A stretch of 57,430 bases of DNA from assembly GCA_022844565.1 (NCBI GenBank), contig JALHLK010000033.1:1-57430 (forward strand), given 5' to 3'. The notes below the pieces were generated by a model. The model did not search any database. It saw nothing but the letters and a program-made list of their open reading frames with translations, and was not told where the DNA came from. The DNA comes from Saprospiraceae bacterium (lineage in GTDB: Bacteria; Bacteroidota; Bacteroidia; Chitinophagales; Saprospiraceae). Made by a program: the position numbers and the translations under genes. Below are positions 36,573 to 45,532 of this stretch, piece by piece; position 1 is the stretch's first letter, and each line of letters begins with the position of its first letter.

Positions 36573-37754
36573 TTAGATCACTTGAACATTAGAAGATTTC
36601 AATACATATTTATCGGCTCTTTTCTCAACGTCAATATTTACAAGACCTGGTTGTTTACCGATGGTGATACTTCCAAGAAAATCATCGTAACTTAATGCTT
36701 CTGCACCATTGATAGTAGCCCATTGGAGACACACTTCTAAAGGGACGTAACTACAATATTTTTGGATAGCTAAGACTTCATCAATGATGGACAATTGCCA
36801 ATTGGAGGTCAAGCTGTCTGTTCCCAAAGTGACTTTAGCATTGGAGTCTAAAAATGACTGATAATTGGGAAGTCTATTTTCAATATATAAATTAGCATTT
36901 GGACAACTGGCCCAATATACTTTAGGATTCCATATTTGAGCAGCCTCAATATCTGCTTTTGTAGTCGTGGTATTGTGTACAAAGAGCACTTTATTATTTC
37001 GATTGAGATTCTGTAGTAGGTAGTGGATCGCGGTTTGTCCCATTGGCTCAAATGTATCCATAGAAAATCCAAACCTTTTGTAGAAATCAATAAATTGTCC
37101 AGTTTTAGCCATAAAGAGCATGTTTTCTTCAGGCGTCTCTTGGTTGTGCACACTGATGGTACATTGATCAGGATTGAAGGATTTTATTTTTTCAAATAAC
37201 GATTTACTTACGGTATATGGAGCATGAGGCACCATGGATTTTTTATTATGCCCAATATCACTTTGTTGGTCAAAAACATCTTTGTACTGAGTAAAAGTTG
37301 ATTCTGCCATCGTATCTTGTAAAAAGTCAAAATTTTCCACAAAAGTATAGTAAGCTATTTTACTCTTAGATTTTACCATCGCTGTATCTGCCTTATTAGA
37401 GATATCACCAACGGCCATAATACCATTTTTATACATTTCTAAATCACCATCAATAATGGCTTGATTAATGATATCTTGATCAATATTCCTAAAAGAAACT
37501 ACATTATTCAAAAAAGGTAAAAGGGAGGTACCCGTATCAACCTTTCCTTTCATGTGTGATAACTCCAGATGGCAGTGTGTATTGATCAATCCAGGGATAA
37601 TGGCACCTTTCAACCTAATAACTTGTGAATCTTCTACTGCATTCGAGGGAATGATGTCGACTATTTTACCAAAAGTATCTTTGACTATGACTTGATCTGT
37701 AACAAACTTTTTGTCTATAAAAAGGTAATCAGCTGTGTAGAGTTTATTGGTCAT
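36573..37754 (-). CDS. Amidohydrolase-family deaminase
   Basis: A metal-dependent hydrolase of the cytosine-deaminase/chlorohydrolase type, 393 residues. Metal ligands are visible in NTHCHLELSHMKG (HxH), VPHAPYTVS, VHNQETPEE and LGTDSLTSN. It deaminates or hydrolyses an unknown, probably nucleoside-like substrate. The Cys-His-Leu-Glu spacing recalls aminofutalosine deaminases of the menaquinone pathway, but that is only a suggestion and no other pathway gene is near. It is transcribed toward dnaB. Confidence 0.85.
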   Translation of the reverse strand: MTNKLYTADYLFIDKKFVTDQVIVKDTFGKIVDIIPSNAVEDSQVIRLKGAIIPGLINTHCHLELSHMKGKVDTGTSLLPFLNNVVSFRNIDQDIINQAIIDGDLEMYKNGIMAVGDISNKADTAMVKSKSKIAYYTFVENFDFLQDTMAESTFTQYKDVFDQQSDIGHNKKSMVPHAPYTVSKSLFEKIKSFNPDQCTISVHNQETPEENMLFMAKTGQFIDFYKRFGFSMDTFEPMGQTAIHYLLQNLNRNNKVLFVHNTTTTKADIEAAQIWNPKVYWASCPNANLYIENRLPNYQSFLDSNAKVTLGTDSLTSNWQLSIIDEVLAIQKYCSYVPLEVCLQWATINGAEALSYDDFLGSITIGKQPGLVNIDVEKRADKYVLKSSNVQVI

Positions 37755-37789
37755 TACTATTTAATTAACTAACAATTTTTACATTTATG

Positions 37790-37797
37790 CAAAGATA
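37790..37797 (-). promoter_or_regulatory. Possible -7 element of the amidohydrolase gene
   Basis: TATCTTTG on the minus strand, 36 bases before the ATG. The nearest TTG upstream is 24 bases away, slightly longer than usual. Confidence 0.45.
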
Positions 37798-37912
37798 ATT
37801 CAATTCTTTAATTTGTTACAGCAAGATACCCGTCAAATTATTTTTTGTGTTTAGTTTAAATAATTTTATATTTGTTAATTGATGTTCAGTTTATTTTGGT
37901 TAAGCATTAAAA

Positions 37913-38413
37913 ATGAAGGGAATAAAATCCGTTTTATTAATAATTATTCTAGTTATAGGATTTCACTTAGGTTCCTTTGCTCAAGCCTCCAAAGCATCTT
38001 TACAACCTAATATAGGAATAGCCGCTCCAATACTTGATGGGGGTATTGGTATCAGTTTGTCATTAAATGGACATCAGCCCTTGAACTCATATTTCGGCCT
38101 AGAGGGTCAAATTGCCTACATTTATTCAAGAATTAAAGGATCATTTATTTCTGGAAGACAAGGATCAATTAATTCGATAAGTGCTTTGGCAGGATTAAGG
38201 CTATATTTCAATCCAAAAGATGATATCCGTTTTTATATCAATGGATTAGTTGGTTATACTGCCTATAATGAGACCTTAGATGGTACTGAGTTTAAGGAAA
38301 GAGACCCTGGCATGTCGTTAGGTGCATTTCTGGACTTTAATAGGAAATATGTGGTTGGTTTGTCTTTGGAAGCACCGAAGTTTGTTGTTTTGAGGTTTGG
38401 GTATGTTTTGTAA
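37913..38413 (+). CDS. Small outer-membrane beta-barrel protein
   Basis: A 166-residue protein with a clear signal peptide (1-24, ending GSFAQA) and alternating strands: GGIGISLSLNGHQ, YFGLEGQIAYIYS, SINSISALAGLRLYF, FYINGLVGYTAYN, SLGAFLDFNRKYVVGLSLEAPKFVVLRFGYVL (quoted only as FVVLRFGYVL at the end). This fits a small eight-stranded barrel of the outer-membrane porin-like type. Function unknown. It is a single gene transcribed away from the amidohydrolase. Confidence 0.75.
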   Translation: MKGIKSVLLIIILVIGFHLGSFAQASKASLQPNIGIAAPILDGGIGISLSLNGHQPLNSYFGLEGQIAYIYSRIKGSFISGRQGSINSISALAGLRLYFNPKDDIRFYINGLVGYTAYNETLDGTEFKERDPGMSLGAFLDFNRKYVVGLSLEAPKFVVLRFGYVL

Positions 38414-38924
38414 TACCGTATCTTGGAACCATGAAGTACCTAATGTTGGCTTTTTATCATTTAAGGAAAAAATGTAAAAAGCCAATATCTTCATTTTACC
38501 ACTTGCTCATTCAAAGTGACCAAATAATAGGTGGAAATCATCAATTAATCAATTCATTAAATATTTTTTGATGAACAAATTAACTTTGAAATGATATTTA
38601 TTAGAATTTTTGATACAGATGTTAATAGGCAACGTATCTGTGAAATGGAGATTAAACCCAGACTACGTATTAGAAATTAACTGCAAGTAAATTACGCTTC
38701 ATATTAGTTTCAGTACTCAATTTTCCGTCCTCTATGCAACTTAGGCTGCATCTGCGGATGAAAATTTTCGTGCTTCACTAATATTTTGCCTAATTTCCTT
38801 TCGAATAAAGTCTAATGCGTATTCTGGGTTAAAAGAGCCTACAGCAAAAGATAAATTCATTGGCTTGTAAATCTAAAAAGCATTCTTAATAAAAATGTTT
38901 TACACATAAAAATTATTATCAAAT
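38414..38924. other. 511-base gene-free region with a MITE-like element
   Basis: Contains the element at 38654-38831. The rest is AT-rich. No coding frame or terminator stands out. Confidence 0.7.
38654..38831 (+). repeat. MITE-like dispersed repeat, copy 2 (178 bases)
   Basis: Terminal inverted repeats of about 20 bases: AACCCAGACTACGTATTAGA (38655-38674) against TCTAATGCGTATTCTGGGTT (38811-38830), two mismatches. The interior matches copy 1 at 9750-10042 at both ends (ATTAACTGCAAG and TTTCCTTTCGAATAAAGTCT). No coding capacity. The middle of copy 1, with extra hairpins, is absent. Confidence 0.8.
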
Positions 38925-39632
38925 ATGGAAAAAGCTCTTCAAAACCGTCTTCTCTACTTTTTTGTAGCCATTTTCATTATTACAAATTTGGGTTTTTACA
39001 AAACCTATCTCATTCATTTTCCAACTTTTGAGAATTTTGGGTGGGTGTATCATGTACATGGAATGTTGTCTATGGCTTGGATATTGATGCTTGTTGGCCA
39101 GGCATATTTGATAAGGGTTAAAAAATACGAACTACACAGATTCATTGGAAAGCTTTCGTATATCATTTTTCCATTGTTTTTAGCTTCTTTGTTCTTTGTG
39201 GCCAAAGAAAGTTATTTTAGAAATATCAAAAAAATGTCTCAGGCTGACGCATTTGCTCAGATGCCTTTAGGAGGGACAATTGATATCATCTTTCTTGGAT
39301 TAACTTTTGCATTTGCTATGATTTATAGAAAAAATGTGGGGTTTCATATGCGTTTTATGGCATGTACTGGTTTTGCCATCCTGGGACCAGGTTTAGGTAG
39401 ATTTTTGTTTGCTTTTCTTGGCTTGCCAGGTCCAGTTGGTGGTATTACTATGTTGATTTGTACGACTATTGTCCCCATCATTTGGTTGGTAATGGATATT
39501 AAAAATAAAAAATCAGCCTTTCCTTTAGGCTTTTATGTTGTGGTTGCTTTGTCGATGACTGCGGCTGGTATTGGTAGCCATTCATCTTGGTGGCAAGGTT
39601 TTGCGAAGTGGTGGGTAGAAACATTGTATTAA
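38925..39632 (+). CDS. Seven-helix membrane protein, paralogue 1
   Basis: A 235-residue integral membrane protein with about seven helices. Conserved His motifs are HVHGMLSMAWILMLVGQAYL and HRFIGKLSYIIFPL, each also present in the next gene, and RKNVGFHMRFMA. The layout recalls the DUF2306-like family of predicted membrane proteins with possible redox or haem links, but I cannot confirm it. It is 15 bases before its paralogue and the two are an operon. Confidence 0.75.
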   Translation: MEKALQNRLLYFFVAIFIITNLGFYKTYLIHFPTFENFGWVYHVHGMLSMAWILMLVGQAYLIRVKKYELHRFIGKLSYIIFPLFLASLFFVAKESYFRNIKKMSQADAFAQMPLGGTIDIIFLGLTFAFAMIYRKNVGFHMRFMACTGFAILGPGLGRFLFAFLGLPGPVGGITMLICTTIVPIIWLVMDIKNKKSAFPLGFYVVVALSMTAAGIGSHSSWWQGFAKWWVETLY

Positions 39633-39647
39633 ACTTTAAAACAAATC

Positions 39648-40322
39648 ATGGAAAAAACATACAAATACTTCCCCTATTTCTTCATTGCCGTTGCTGTGTT
39701 AATAATCTATTGCTTTAACCAAAGCTATTTCAGTCATATTCCTAATTTTGAGAATGTTATTAGTCCAATTGGCAATGTACCTATCACTATTACCAATATA
39801 ACTCATTTTCATACATTTATGATGATGCTTTGGTTATTGATGCTAGTCATCCAGCCAATTTTGATTGTAAAAAAGAAGATTAAATGGCATCGTTTTATTG
39901 GCAAAGCTTCTTACTTGGTGGTGGCGTTCTTGTTTATTTCTTTATTGATGATAATTAATCAAGACCAAAGCCGAGCAAAGAACTTACCCGTTTTTGCAGC
40001 AAATTTATTTGACGTGCCTTCTTTTATAGTGCTTTACGGTTTGGCTATGTATTTTCGAAAAAAAACAGCCTATCATGCTCGATTTATGGTGATGAGCGTC
40101 ATTCCGTTTTTAGACCCTGCATTTGCTAGGCTCAACCTACCTGGTGTTTTTGTGGGATTAGGTTTGTGGATTATACTTTTTGTTGTTGAGTTTTTCACTC
40201 AAAAAACCTATAAACCATATTTGATTGGTTTGGTCTTTTACTTATTCAATTTGGCAATCGTCGCTTATTTAGGATTTGCCAACCAAGCTTTATTAGATAA
40301 AATTTGGAATGTTTTCTTTTAA
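39648..40322 (+). CDS. Seven-helix membrane protein, paralogue 2
   Basis: A 224-residue membrane protein similar to the gene before it. Shared landmarks are HFHTFMMMLWLLMLVIQPIL, WHRFIGKASYLVV, and RKKTAYHARFMVMS. The pair divergently evolved after an old duplication: helices align but the residues between motifs differ. Function unknown. It lies 34 bases before the PLP-enzyme gene, so all three may be co-transcribed. Confidence 0.75.
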   Translation: MEKTYKYFPYFFIAVAVLIIYCFNQSYFSHIPNFENVISPIGNVPITITNITHFHTFMMMLWLLMLVIQPILIVKKKIKWHRFIGKASYLVVAFLFISLLMIINQDQSRAKNLPVFAANLFDVPSFIVLYGLAMYFRKKTAYHARFMVMSVIPFLDPAFARLNLPGVFVGLGLWIILFVVEFFTQKTYKPYLIGLVFYLFNLAIVAYLGFANQALLDKIWNVFF

Positions 40323-40356
40323 TTTAATAATCAAATTATATCTTTGAAGGAAGTAA

Positions 40357-40962
40357 ATGAATACCATGTTTGTAGAAAGTATTCGAATCCTAAAGGGTAA
40401 ACCACGATTGATAAATTACCATAATTCAAGACTAAACACAACGTGCAATGCACATTATGTTAAATTTAAGAACATAGACTTAAAGAAGGTCATCGAGCCC
40501 AATCATCTTGATCTTGATAAAGAATATAAATGTAGAGTAATGTACAATGAAAGTATCATTTCTATAGATTATCAACCTTACCATCGAAGGGATATTCGTT
40601 CACTTAAGATCGTTTATTCTAAAAATCCAATCAATTATACCTACAAAAAGGTGGAGAGACCAGAAATAGATGTTCTTTTTGCACAAATGGATACTGCTGA
40701 TGAAATCATCATCGTCAATCCTAATGGTCATATCACAGACGCCTATTACTACAATATCATTTTAGAAAAAGATGGTTTGCTGTTTACGCCAGATAGTAAC
40801 CTATTAAATGGAGTGATGAGAAGTCATTTACTTACAAAAGGAAAAATTCAAGAAAAAACGATCCATATTGATCAACTTCATGAATATGACAAAATCCATT
40901 TGGTCAATGCGCTTAATCCGCTGGGGATGGTAAAAGTTGATATAGAAGATGTAATCTGGTAG
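40357..40962 (+). CDS. Class IV aminotransferase-like PLP protein (PabC-like, short)
   Basis: A 201-residue protein with the fold-type IV PLP pattern. It begins FVESIRILKGKPRLINYHNSRL, in which the family has its E(T)I...G.....H..RL signature, followed by Lys in NYTYKKVERPEID as the likely PLP Lys, ADEIIIVNPNGHITDAYYYN, and the phosphate-loop region TPDSNLLNGVMRSHLL. Members such as aminodeoxychorismate lyase usually have about 270 residues, so this one is short. It may make p-aminobenzoate; other folate genes are not near. ATG at 40366 is an alternative start. Confidence 0.75.
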   Translation: MNTMFVESIRILKGKPRLINYHNSRLNTTCNAHYVKFKNIDLKKVIEPNHLDLDKEYKCRVMYNESIISIDYQPYHRRDIRSLKIVYSKNPINYTYKKVERPEIDVLFAQMDTADEIIIVNPNGHITDAYYYNIILEKDGLLFTPDSNLLNGVMRSHLLTKGKIQEKTIHIDQLHEYDKIHLVNALNPLGMVKVDIEDVIW

Positions 40963-40984
40963 ATAAATATTTATATCAGAAGTT

Positions 40985-41172
40985 AATGCTAATTTTATTA
41001 GCTTACTGCAGCACTATTTGGTTCTTTTGCTGAGATAATGCTATAAATATTATACTTTTACAGCATTATAATTAATAAATATGAATTTAATGCTATAAAT
41101 ATTCCAAAATACACAGCATTAAACTACATAAATAGTGAATTAATGCTTAATAATAAATATATTTACAGCATT
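40985..41172 (+). repeat. Array of eight alternating half-sites AATGCT / AGCATT, about 26 bases apart
   Basis: AATGCT starts at 40985, 41037, 41089 and 41142; the inverted AGCATT (once degenerate, AGCACT) starts at 41010, 41062, 41115 and 41167. Successive intervals are 25, 27, 25, 27, 26, 27 and 25 bases, close to 2.5 turns of helix. Units of 52-53 bases are therefore repeated, each with an inverted pair. The wider half-site reads TAATGCTRTAAATAT. The array fills the gap before the ATPase gene at 41218 and ends 46 bases before it. Confidence 0.85.
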
Positions 41173-41217
41173 AAAATAGAATTAATGTAACTTTGTAACT
41201 ATTCTTGAAGGAAAAGT

Positions 41218-42636
41218 ATGGAGATAATTGGGAGAAAGAATCAAAAAAAGAGACTAAAACACTTAGTCGAATCTCAAAATTCGGAGTTTGTTGCTGTATA
41301 TGGTAGAAGAAGAACAGGGAAAACATTCCTTATAAGATCGTATTTCAAAGGCGAATTTAGTTTTTACACTTCGGGGCTTAATGATGACCGATTGATTGTT
41401 CAATTGGCAGGCTTTCACTCTTCATTGCGTCAAAGTCCTTATTATGAGGAAAGTGACATGCCTAAATCATGGATCGAGGCATTTGACCAACTCAAATCAC
41501 TTTTAGAAAAGGACGAAAGGGAAAAGAAAATTGTGTTTATCGATGAATTACCGTGGATGGACACCCAAGCTTCAGATTTGACAGCTGCTTTAGATTTATT
41601 TTGGAATAAATGGGCAAGTGCTAGAAACGATATTAAGTTAATAGTATGTGGATCAGCTGCATCTTGGATGATTAAAACCTTTATAAATAATGCTGGTGGA
41701 TTTTACAATCGTGTAACGGAAATTATCAAATTAGCTCCTTTTAACCTTGCCGAAACAAAGTTATTCTTAGAATCAAAAAGTATATATTTTGATGATTATC
41801 AAATTGTACAATGTTATATGGCATTAGGAGGAATCCCTTATTATCTCAATAAGATAGAAAAGGGGCTTAGTGCTTCACAAAATATCGACAAAATATTTTT
41901 TGGAAAGCAAGCTTTGGTAAAAAATGAATACCAACTTCTTTTTCGATCTCTATTCAAAAAGTATCAACGTCATATGGAAGTTATAGATGTGCTTTTTAAA
42001 AAGAAAAAAGGCATGTTTAGAGCTGAAATTACAAAATCTTTAGGCATTCGTGATGGAGGAAGTTTTTCTAATTTGTTAGAAGAATTGATAGCATCTGACT
42101 TTGTTAGTATCCACTATCTACCAGGAAAGACCAAGCGAAATGTAATTTACAAGATTTGTGATCATTATATTTTATTTCACAAAACCTTTGTAGAAAAAAA
42201 TCTTAGTTCAGCTAATTTTTGGATAAATAATATCAATACCCCTCTTTGGTATGCTTGGGCTGGTCTAGCATTTGAACAAACTTGTTTTCAACATATACAA
42301 CAGATAAAAGCCGGGTTAGGCATACAAGCCGTACAATCCAACATTTATGCGTGGTCCAATACAAAAGCTCAAATTGACCTTATTATAGACCGTAAAGATC
42401 AAGTGATAAATCTAATAGAAATAAAATTTAGTGATAAAGAGTTTCTGATGACAAGTGATTATGAAATCAATTTATTAAACAAAAAAGCAGAATATCAGCT
42501 GACAAATGATACCAAAAAGTCAGTATGGATGGTCTTAATGACAACATATGGACTAAAAGCCCAAAAATATGGAGGTCTATTTGAAAAAGTGTTAACGATG
42601 GACATACTTTTCGAAGAAATAGAAAGTAATGAGTGA
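41218..42636 (+). CDS. AAA ATPase with C-terminal nuclease-like domain (DUF234 type)
   Basis: A 472-residue protein of the archaeal-type ATPase_2/DUF234 group. Walker A is GRRRTGKT (29-36) and Walker B VFIDELPWM (Glu110 catalytic). After the ATPase and a winged-helix region (about 250-300) the C-terminal domain has Asp387 in AQIDLII and Glu401-x-Lys403 in LIEIKF, the pattern of a PD-(D/E)xK nuclease. Such genes are scattered and mobile in Bacteroidota and their function is unknown. ATG at 41218 is placed behind AAGGAAAAGT. An ordered half-site array lies directly upstream. Confidence 0.85.
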   Translation: MEIIGRKNQKKRLKHLVESQNSEFVAVYGRRRTGKTFLIRSYFKGEFSFYTSGLNDDRLIVQLAGFHSSLRQSPYYEESDMPKSWIEAFDQLKSLLEKDEREKKIVFIDELPWMDTQASDLTAALDLFWNKWASARNDIKLIVCGSAASWMIKTFINNAGGFYNRVTEIIKLAPFNLAETKLFLESKSIYFDDYQIVQCYMALGGIPYYLNKIEKGLSASQNIDKIFFGKQALVKNEYQLLFRSLFKKYQRHMEVIDVLFKKKKGMFRAEITKSLGIRDGGSFSNLLEELIASDFVSIHYLPGKTKRNVIYKICDHYILFHKTFVEKNLSSANFWINNINTPLWYAWAGLAFEQTCFQHIQQIKAGLGIQAVQSNIYAWSNTKAQIDLIIDRKDQVINLIEIKFSDKEFLMTSDYEINLLNKKAEYQLTNDTKKSVWMVLMTTYGLKAQKYGGLFEKVLTMDILFEEIESNE

Positions 42637-42748
42637 ATAGGGTAGATTTTCAAAAATAAGATTACCACAAATTTTCATATTAATAATTCAATATCTATAA
42701 CATTAAGACAGTCTTTTTAAATTATATTAAAGAAATATTGCATAAAGA

Positions 42749-42779
42749 TTGCTTATTTTATAAGGAGTTTCTACATTTG
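42749..42779 (+). promoter_or_regulatory. Promoter of the HU gene
   Basis: TTG (42749-42751), 20 bases, then TACATTTG (42772-42779). This is the best consensus match in the window. The HU ATG is 45 bases further. Confidence 0.75.
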
Positions 42780-42823
42780 TGCGTTATAAAAAAAATTTCA
42801 TTTAAATCTTTAAATTAAGTAAC

Positions 42824-43099
42824 ATGAACAAAGGAGATTTGATCAATGCAGTAGCTGAGAAAGCTGGTATCACTAAAGGACAAGCTGGCGATGCTGTTTC
42901 AGCTGTTTTTGACTCAATAATTGGATCTGTACAAGGTGGTGATAAAGCTGCTTTTGTTGGATTTGGAACATTTTCTTCAAGTGTAAGACCTGCAAGAGAA
43001 GGTAGAAACCCATTAACTGGCAAAACTATTAGTATCGCTGCAAAAACAGCCGTTAAATTCAAAGCTGGACAAGGTTTTGTTGACGCTGTAAACAAATAA
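42824..43099 (+). CDS. DNA-binding protein HU
   Basis: A histone-like architectural protein that bends DNA, 91 residues. It starts MNKGDLINAVAEKAGITK and contains GFGTFSS and the arm and signature residues RPAREGRNPLTGK. Length is typical for HU homodimers. The strong promoter and terminator fit a highly expressed single gene. Confidence 0.97.
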   Translation: MNKGDLINAVAEKAGITKGQAGDAVSAVFDSIIGSVQGGDKAAFVGFGTFSSSVRPAREGRNPLTGKTISIAAKTAVKFKAGQGFVDAVNK

Positions 43100-43140
43100 T
43101 CGTAAGACTTTTCACAAGTTAAAAGATATTTGAATAAAAA

Positions 43141-43181
43141 TGAAGGCAATCTTTGTAATCAAAGGTTGCCTTCACTATTTT
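43141..43181 (+). terminator. Rho-independent terminator of the HU gene
   Basis: TGAAGGCAA (43141-43149) and TTGCCTTCA (43166-43174) pair, with CTTTG/CAAAG inside and loop TAAT, about 15 bp in all with one T-G pair. It is followed by a T-rich tail CTATTTTTG. Confidence 0.9.
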
Positions 43182-43237
43182 TGTCCTCAACTTATCTAAA
43201 GATCTAGATTCCTTTATCAATATTAAAACTTTAATTT

Positions 43238-44083
43238 ATGCCAGAAATTACATATTTAGAAAATGTTGCTTCACAAGTAAGGCGGGATGTTTTACGACAA
43301 GTACATGCATGTGCTTCAGGTCACCCGGGTGCCTCATTAGGATGTGCAGAGTTTTTTGTAGCATTATATTTTGAAATCATGCACCACGACAGAGCCTTTA
43401 ACATGAAAGGAGCTGGCGAAGACGTTTTCTTTTTATCCAATGGGCATATATCACCTGTATTCTATAGTACTTTGGCTAGAAGTGGCTACTTTGAAGTGGC
43501 AGAATTGGCTACTTTCAGAAAATTAAACTCTCGCTTACAAGGACACCCCGCTACGCATGAAGGATTACCAGGTATCAGAATAGCTTCAGGTTCTTTAGGA
43601 CAAGGTATGTCAGTTGCCATTGGTGTGGCTTTGGGTAAAAAGCTTGATGGAGATGACAAAACTGTTTTTGTACTTACAGGTGATGGCGAGCTACAAGAAG
43701 GTCAAGTGTGGGAAGCGGCAATGTTTGCTCCTCATAATAAGTTAGACAATATGATCGTAACAGTAGATCTCAACGGTAGACAAATAGACGGTGACACAAA
43801 AGATGTACTAAGTTTAGGTGATGTAGAAGGAAAATGGAGAACATTTGGTTGGGATGTGATGACCATAGAAAATGGAAATGACATGGCAGCAGTGGTCAGC
43901 GGTCTTAAAGAAGCAAAATCAAGATTAGGTAAAGGAAAACCAGTATGCGTATTACTTAAAACAGAAATGGGCTTCCCAATAGACTTTATGGTTGGCACCC
44001 ACAAATGGCATGGTGCTGCACCAAACGACGAACAATTAGCCAATGCATTGGGCCAATTGGAAGAAACACTTGGTGACTACTAA
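43238..44083 (+). CDS. Transketolase, N-terminal (TPP) subunit
   Basis: The thiamine-diphosphate half of a split transketolase, 281 residues. It has [38 protein letters not shown] and the TPP motif [15 protein letters not shown]...DLNGRQIDG. The partner follows after 44 bases with its own start. Together they would transfer two-carbon units between sugar phosphates in the non-oxidative pentose phosphate pathway. Two-gene transketolases are an established variant, so this is no frameshift. Confidence 0.95.
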   Translation: MPEITYLENVASQVRRDVLRQVHACASGHPGASLGCAEFFVALYFEIMHHDRAFNMKGAGEDVFFLSNGHISPVFYSTLARSGYFEVAELATFRKLNSRLQGHPATHEGLPGIRIASGSLGQGMSVAIGVALGKKLDGDDKTVFVLTGDGELQEGQVWEAAMFAPHNKLDNMIVTVDLNGRQIDGDTKDVLSLGDVEGKWRTFGWDVMTIENGNDMAAVVSGLKEAKSRLGKGKPVCVLLKTEMGFPIDFMVGTHKWHGAAPNDEQLANALGQLEETLGDY

Positions 44084-44127
44084 ATCGTTTTCAAACCATT
44101 TATCAAAAACTTATCAAATTAAAAATA

Positions 44128-45081
44128 ATGTTACAAGACTATATATCCACTGGAAAGAAAGCAACAAGAGACGGATTTGGAGAAGGATTACACGAATTAG
44201 GAAAGCAAAATCCCAATGTAGTAGCGCTCTGTGCTGACTTAGTAGCCTCTCTTAAAATGGCAGATTTCATCAAAGCTAATCCCGAAAGATTTATACAAGT
44301 AGGTATTGCAGAAGCGAATATGATGGGTATTGCAGCAGGGCTGGCTATCGGTGGTAAAATACCTTACACGGGTACTTTTGCTAATTTCTCTACAGGTCGA
44401 GTCTATGATCAGATTAGACAAAGTATTGCTTATTCTCATAAAAATGTAAAAATATGTGCTTCGCATGCCGGTTTGACGCTTGGTGAGGATGGAGCCACGC
44501 ACCAAATATTAGAAGATATAGGCATGATGCGCATGCTGCCGGGAATGACTGTGATAAATCCATGCGATTTTAATCAAACAAAAGCTGCAACGATTGCAAT
44601 AGCAGAGCATTATGGCCCAGTTTACTTAAGATTTGGTAGACCCAATTGGCCAAACATCATGCCTGAATACAAATTTGAAATAGGCAAGGCTATCCATATG
44701 AATGAGGGTAGCGATGTCACCATCATCGCTACAGGTCACTTGGTATGGAATGCCTTAGAAGCTGCAAGAGCACTTGAGGCAGAAGGTATCTCTGTCTATT
44801 TATTAAATATACATACGATCAAGCCATTGGACGAGGAAGCTATACTTGATGCAGTATCAAAGACTAAATGTGTCGTAACATGTGAAGAGCATCAAATCAA
44901 CGGTGGTCTGGGCGATGCTGTTGCCAATGTACTTGCAAGAAACTTCCCCGCTCCTCAAGAATATGTTGCCGTAAAAGATTCTTTTGGTGAGTCTGGTACG
45001 CCTGATCAACTATTGGTAAAATATGGTCTTGGTACAGATGATGTGATAGCTGCTGCTAAAAAAGTATTATCTAGAAAGTAG
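44128..45081 (+). CDS. Transketolase, C-terminal subunit
   Basis: The pyrimidine-binding and C-terminal half of the split transketolase, 317 residues. Motifs are [29 protein letters not shown] (Glu for TPP activation), [18 protein letters not shown] and [41 protein letters not shown]. Length fits the separate-subunit form. It follows the N-terminal gene by 44 bases. Confidence 0.95.
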   Translation: MLQDYISTGKKATRDGFGEGLHELGKQNPNVVALCADLVASLKMADFIKANPERFIQVGIAEANMMGIAAGLAIGGKIPYTGTFANFSTGRVYDQIRQSIAYSHKNVKICASHAGLTLGEDGATHQILEDIGMMRMLPGMTVINPCDFNQTKAATIAIAEHYGPVYLRFGRPNWPNIMPEYKFEIGKAIHMNEGSDVTIIATGHLVWNALEAARALEAEGISVYLLNIHTIKPLDEEAILDAVSKTKCVVTCEEHQINGGLGDAVANVLARNFPAPQEYVAVKDSFGESGTPDQLLVKYGLGTDDVIAAAKKVLSRK

Positions 45082-45135
45082 AAAACAGGAACTTTTACTG
45101 CTGCATTGTGGTTTTAAGTTTTATTAAATAAGGAT

Positions 45136-45513
45136 ATGTCAATAATTAAAACACCATTACTTTTTGCAGGTTCTTTGGGTGAAAAATACTTATATGCCCT
45201 TTATGATTCCTGTGCTAATCTATCATGTATTCATCCAGATGCATTGGAAAATTTAGAAACCCCTGTTTCTCTTGGTAGAACAAGAATGATAGGAACCGCA
45301 GCTGAAGGTCACTTTATTGAGGTAAATGAGGCTGTGAGATTAGATTTTTACATAGACGATATCTTGCTTTCAGATGAATTTCTGGTAATACCAGGATTGA
45401 GTGAAGAAGCAATCATTGGTGCAGCTACCATGCAAAAGTGGCGAATTAAACTGGACTTTGAGACTGATCAAGCAATTGTAGATCCCAAAGTGGCTAAAAT
45501 GCAGTTGGTTTAA
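45136..45513 (+). CDS. Retropepsin-like protein, copy 1 (active site DSC)
   Basis: A 125-residue protein with the single-domain retroviral-type aspartic protease fold. The active-site loop reads LYALYDSCANLSC, where family members usually have Asp-Ser/Thr-Gly-Ala. Here Gly is Cys26. A second conserved strand, DEFLVIPGLSEEAIIGAATMQKW, is quoted in part; FLVIPGLSEEAIIGA matches the hydrophobic-hydrophobic-Gly motif. No signal peptide is seen. Nearly identical to the next gene. It could be a protease, a degenerate one, or a peptide-binding protein. Confidence 0.7.
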   Translation: MSIIKTPLLFAGSLGEKYLYALYDSCANLSCIHPDALENLETPVSLGRTRMIGTAAEGHFIEVNEAVRLDFYIDDILLSDEFLVIPGLSEEAIIGAATMQKWRIKLDFETDQAIVDPKVAKMQLV

Positions 45514-45532
45514 TCAATAATTACGATAATAC

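Noticed and set aside
40985-41172. CRISPR-like array
   Set aside because: The repeated unit is an alternating inverted pair every 26 bases, the intervening bases are partly alike and AT-rich, and no cas gene is present.
43238-45081. Transketolase broken by a frameshift
   Set aside because: The halves have separate starts, a 44-base gap and lengths matching the known two-gene form.
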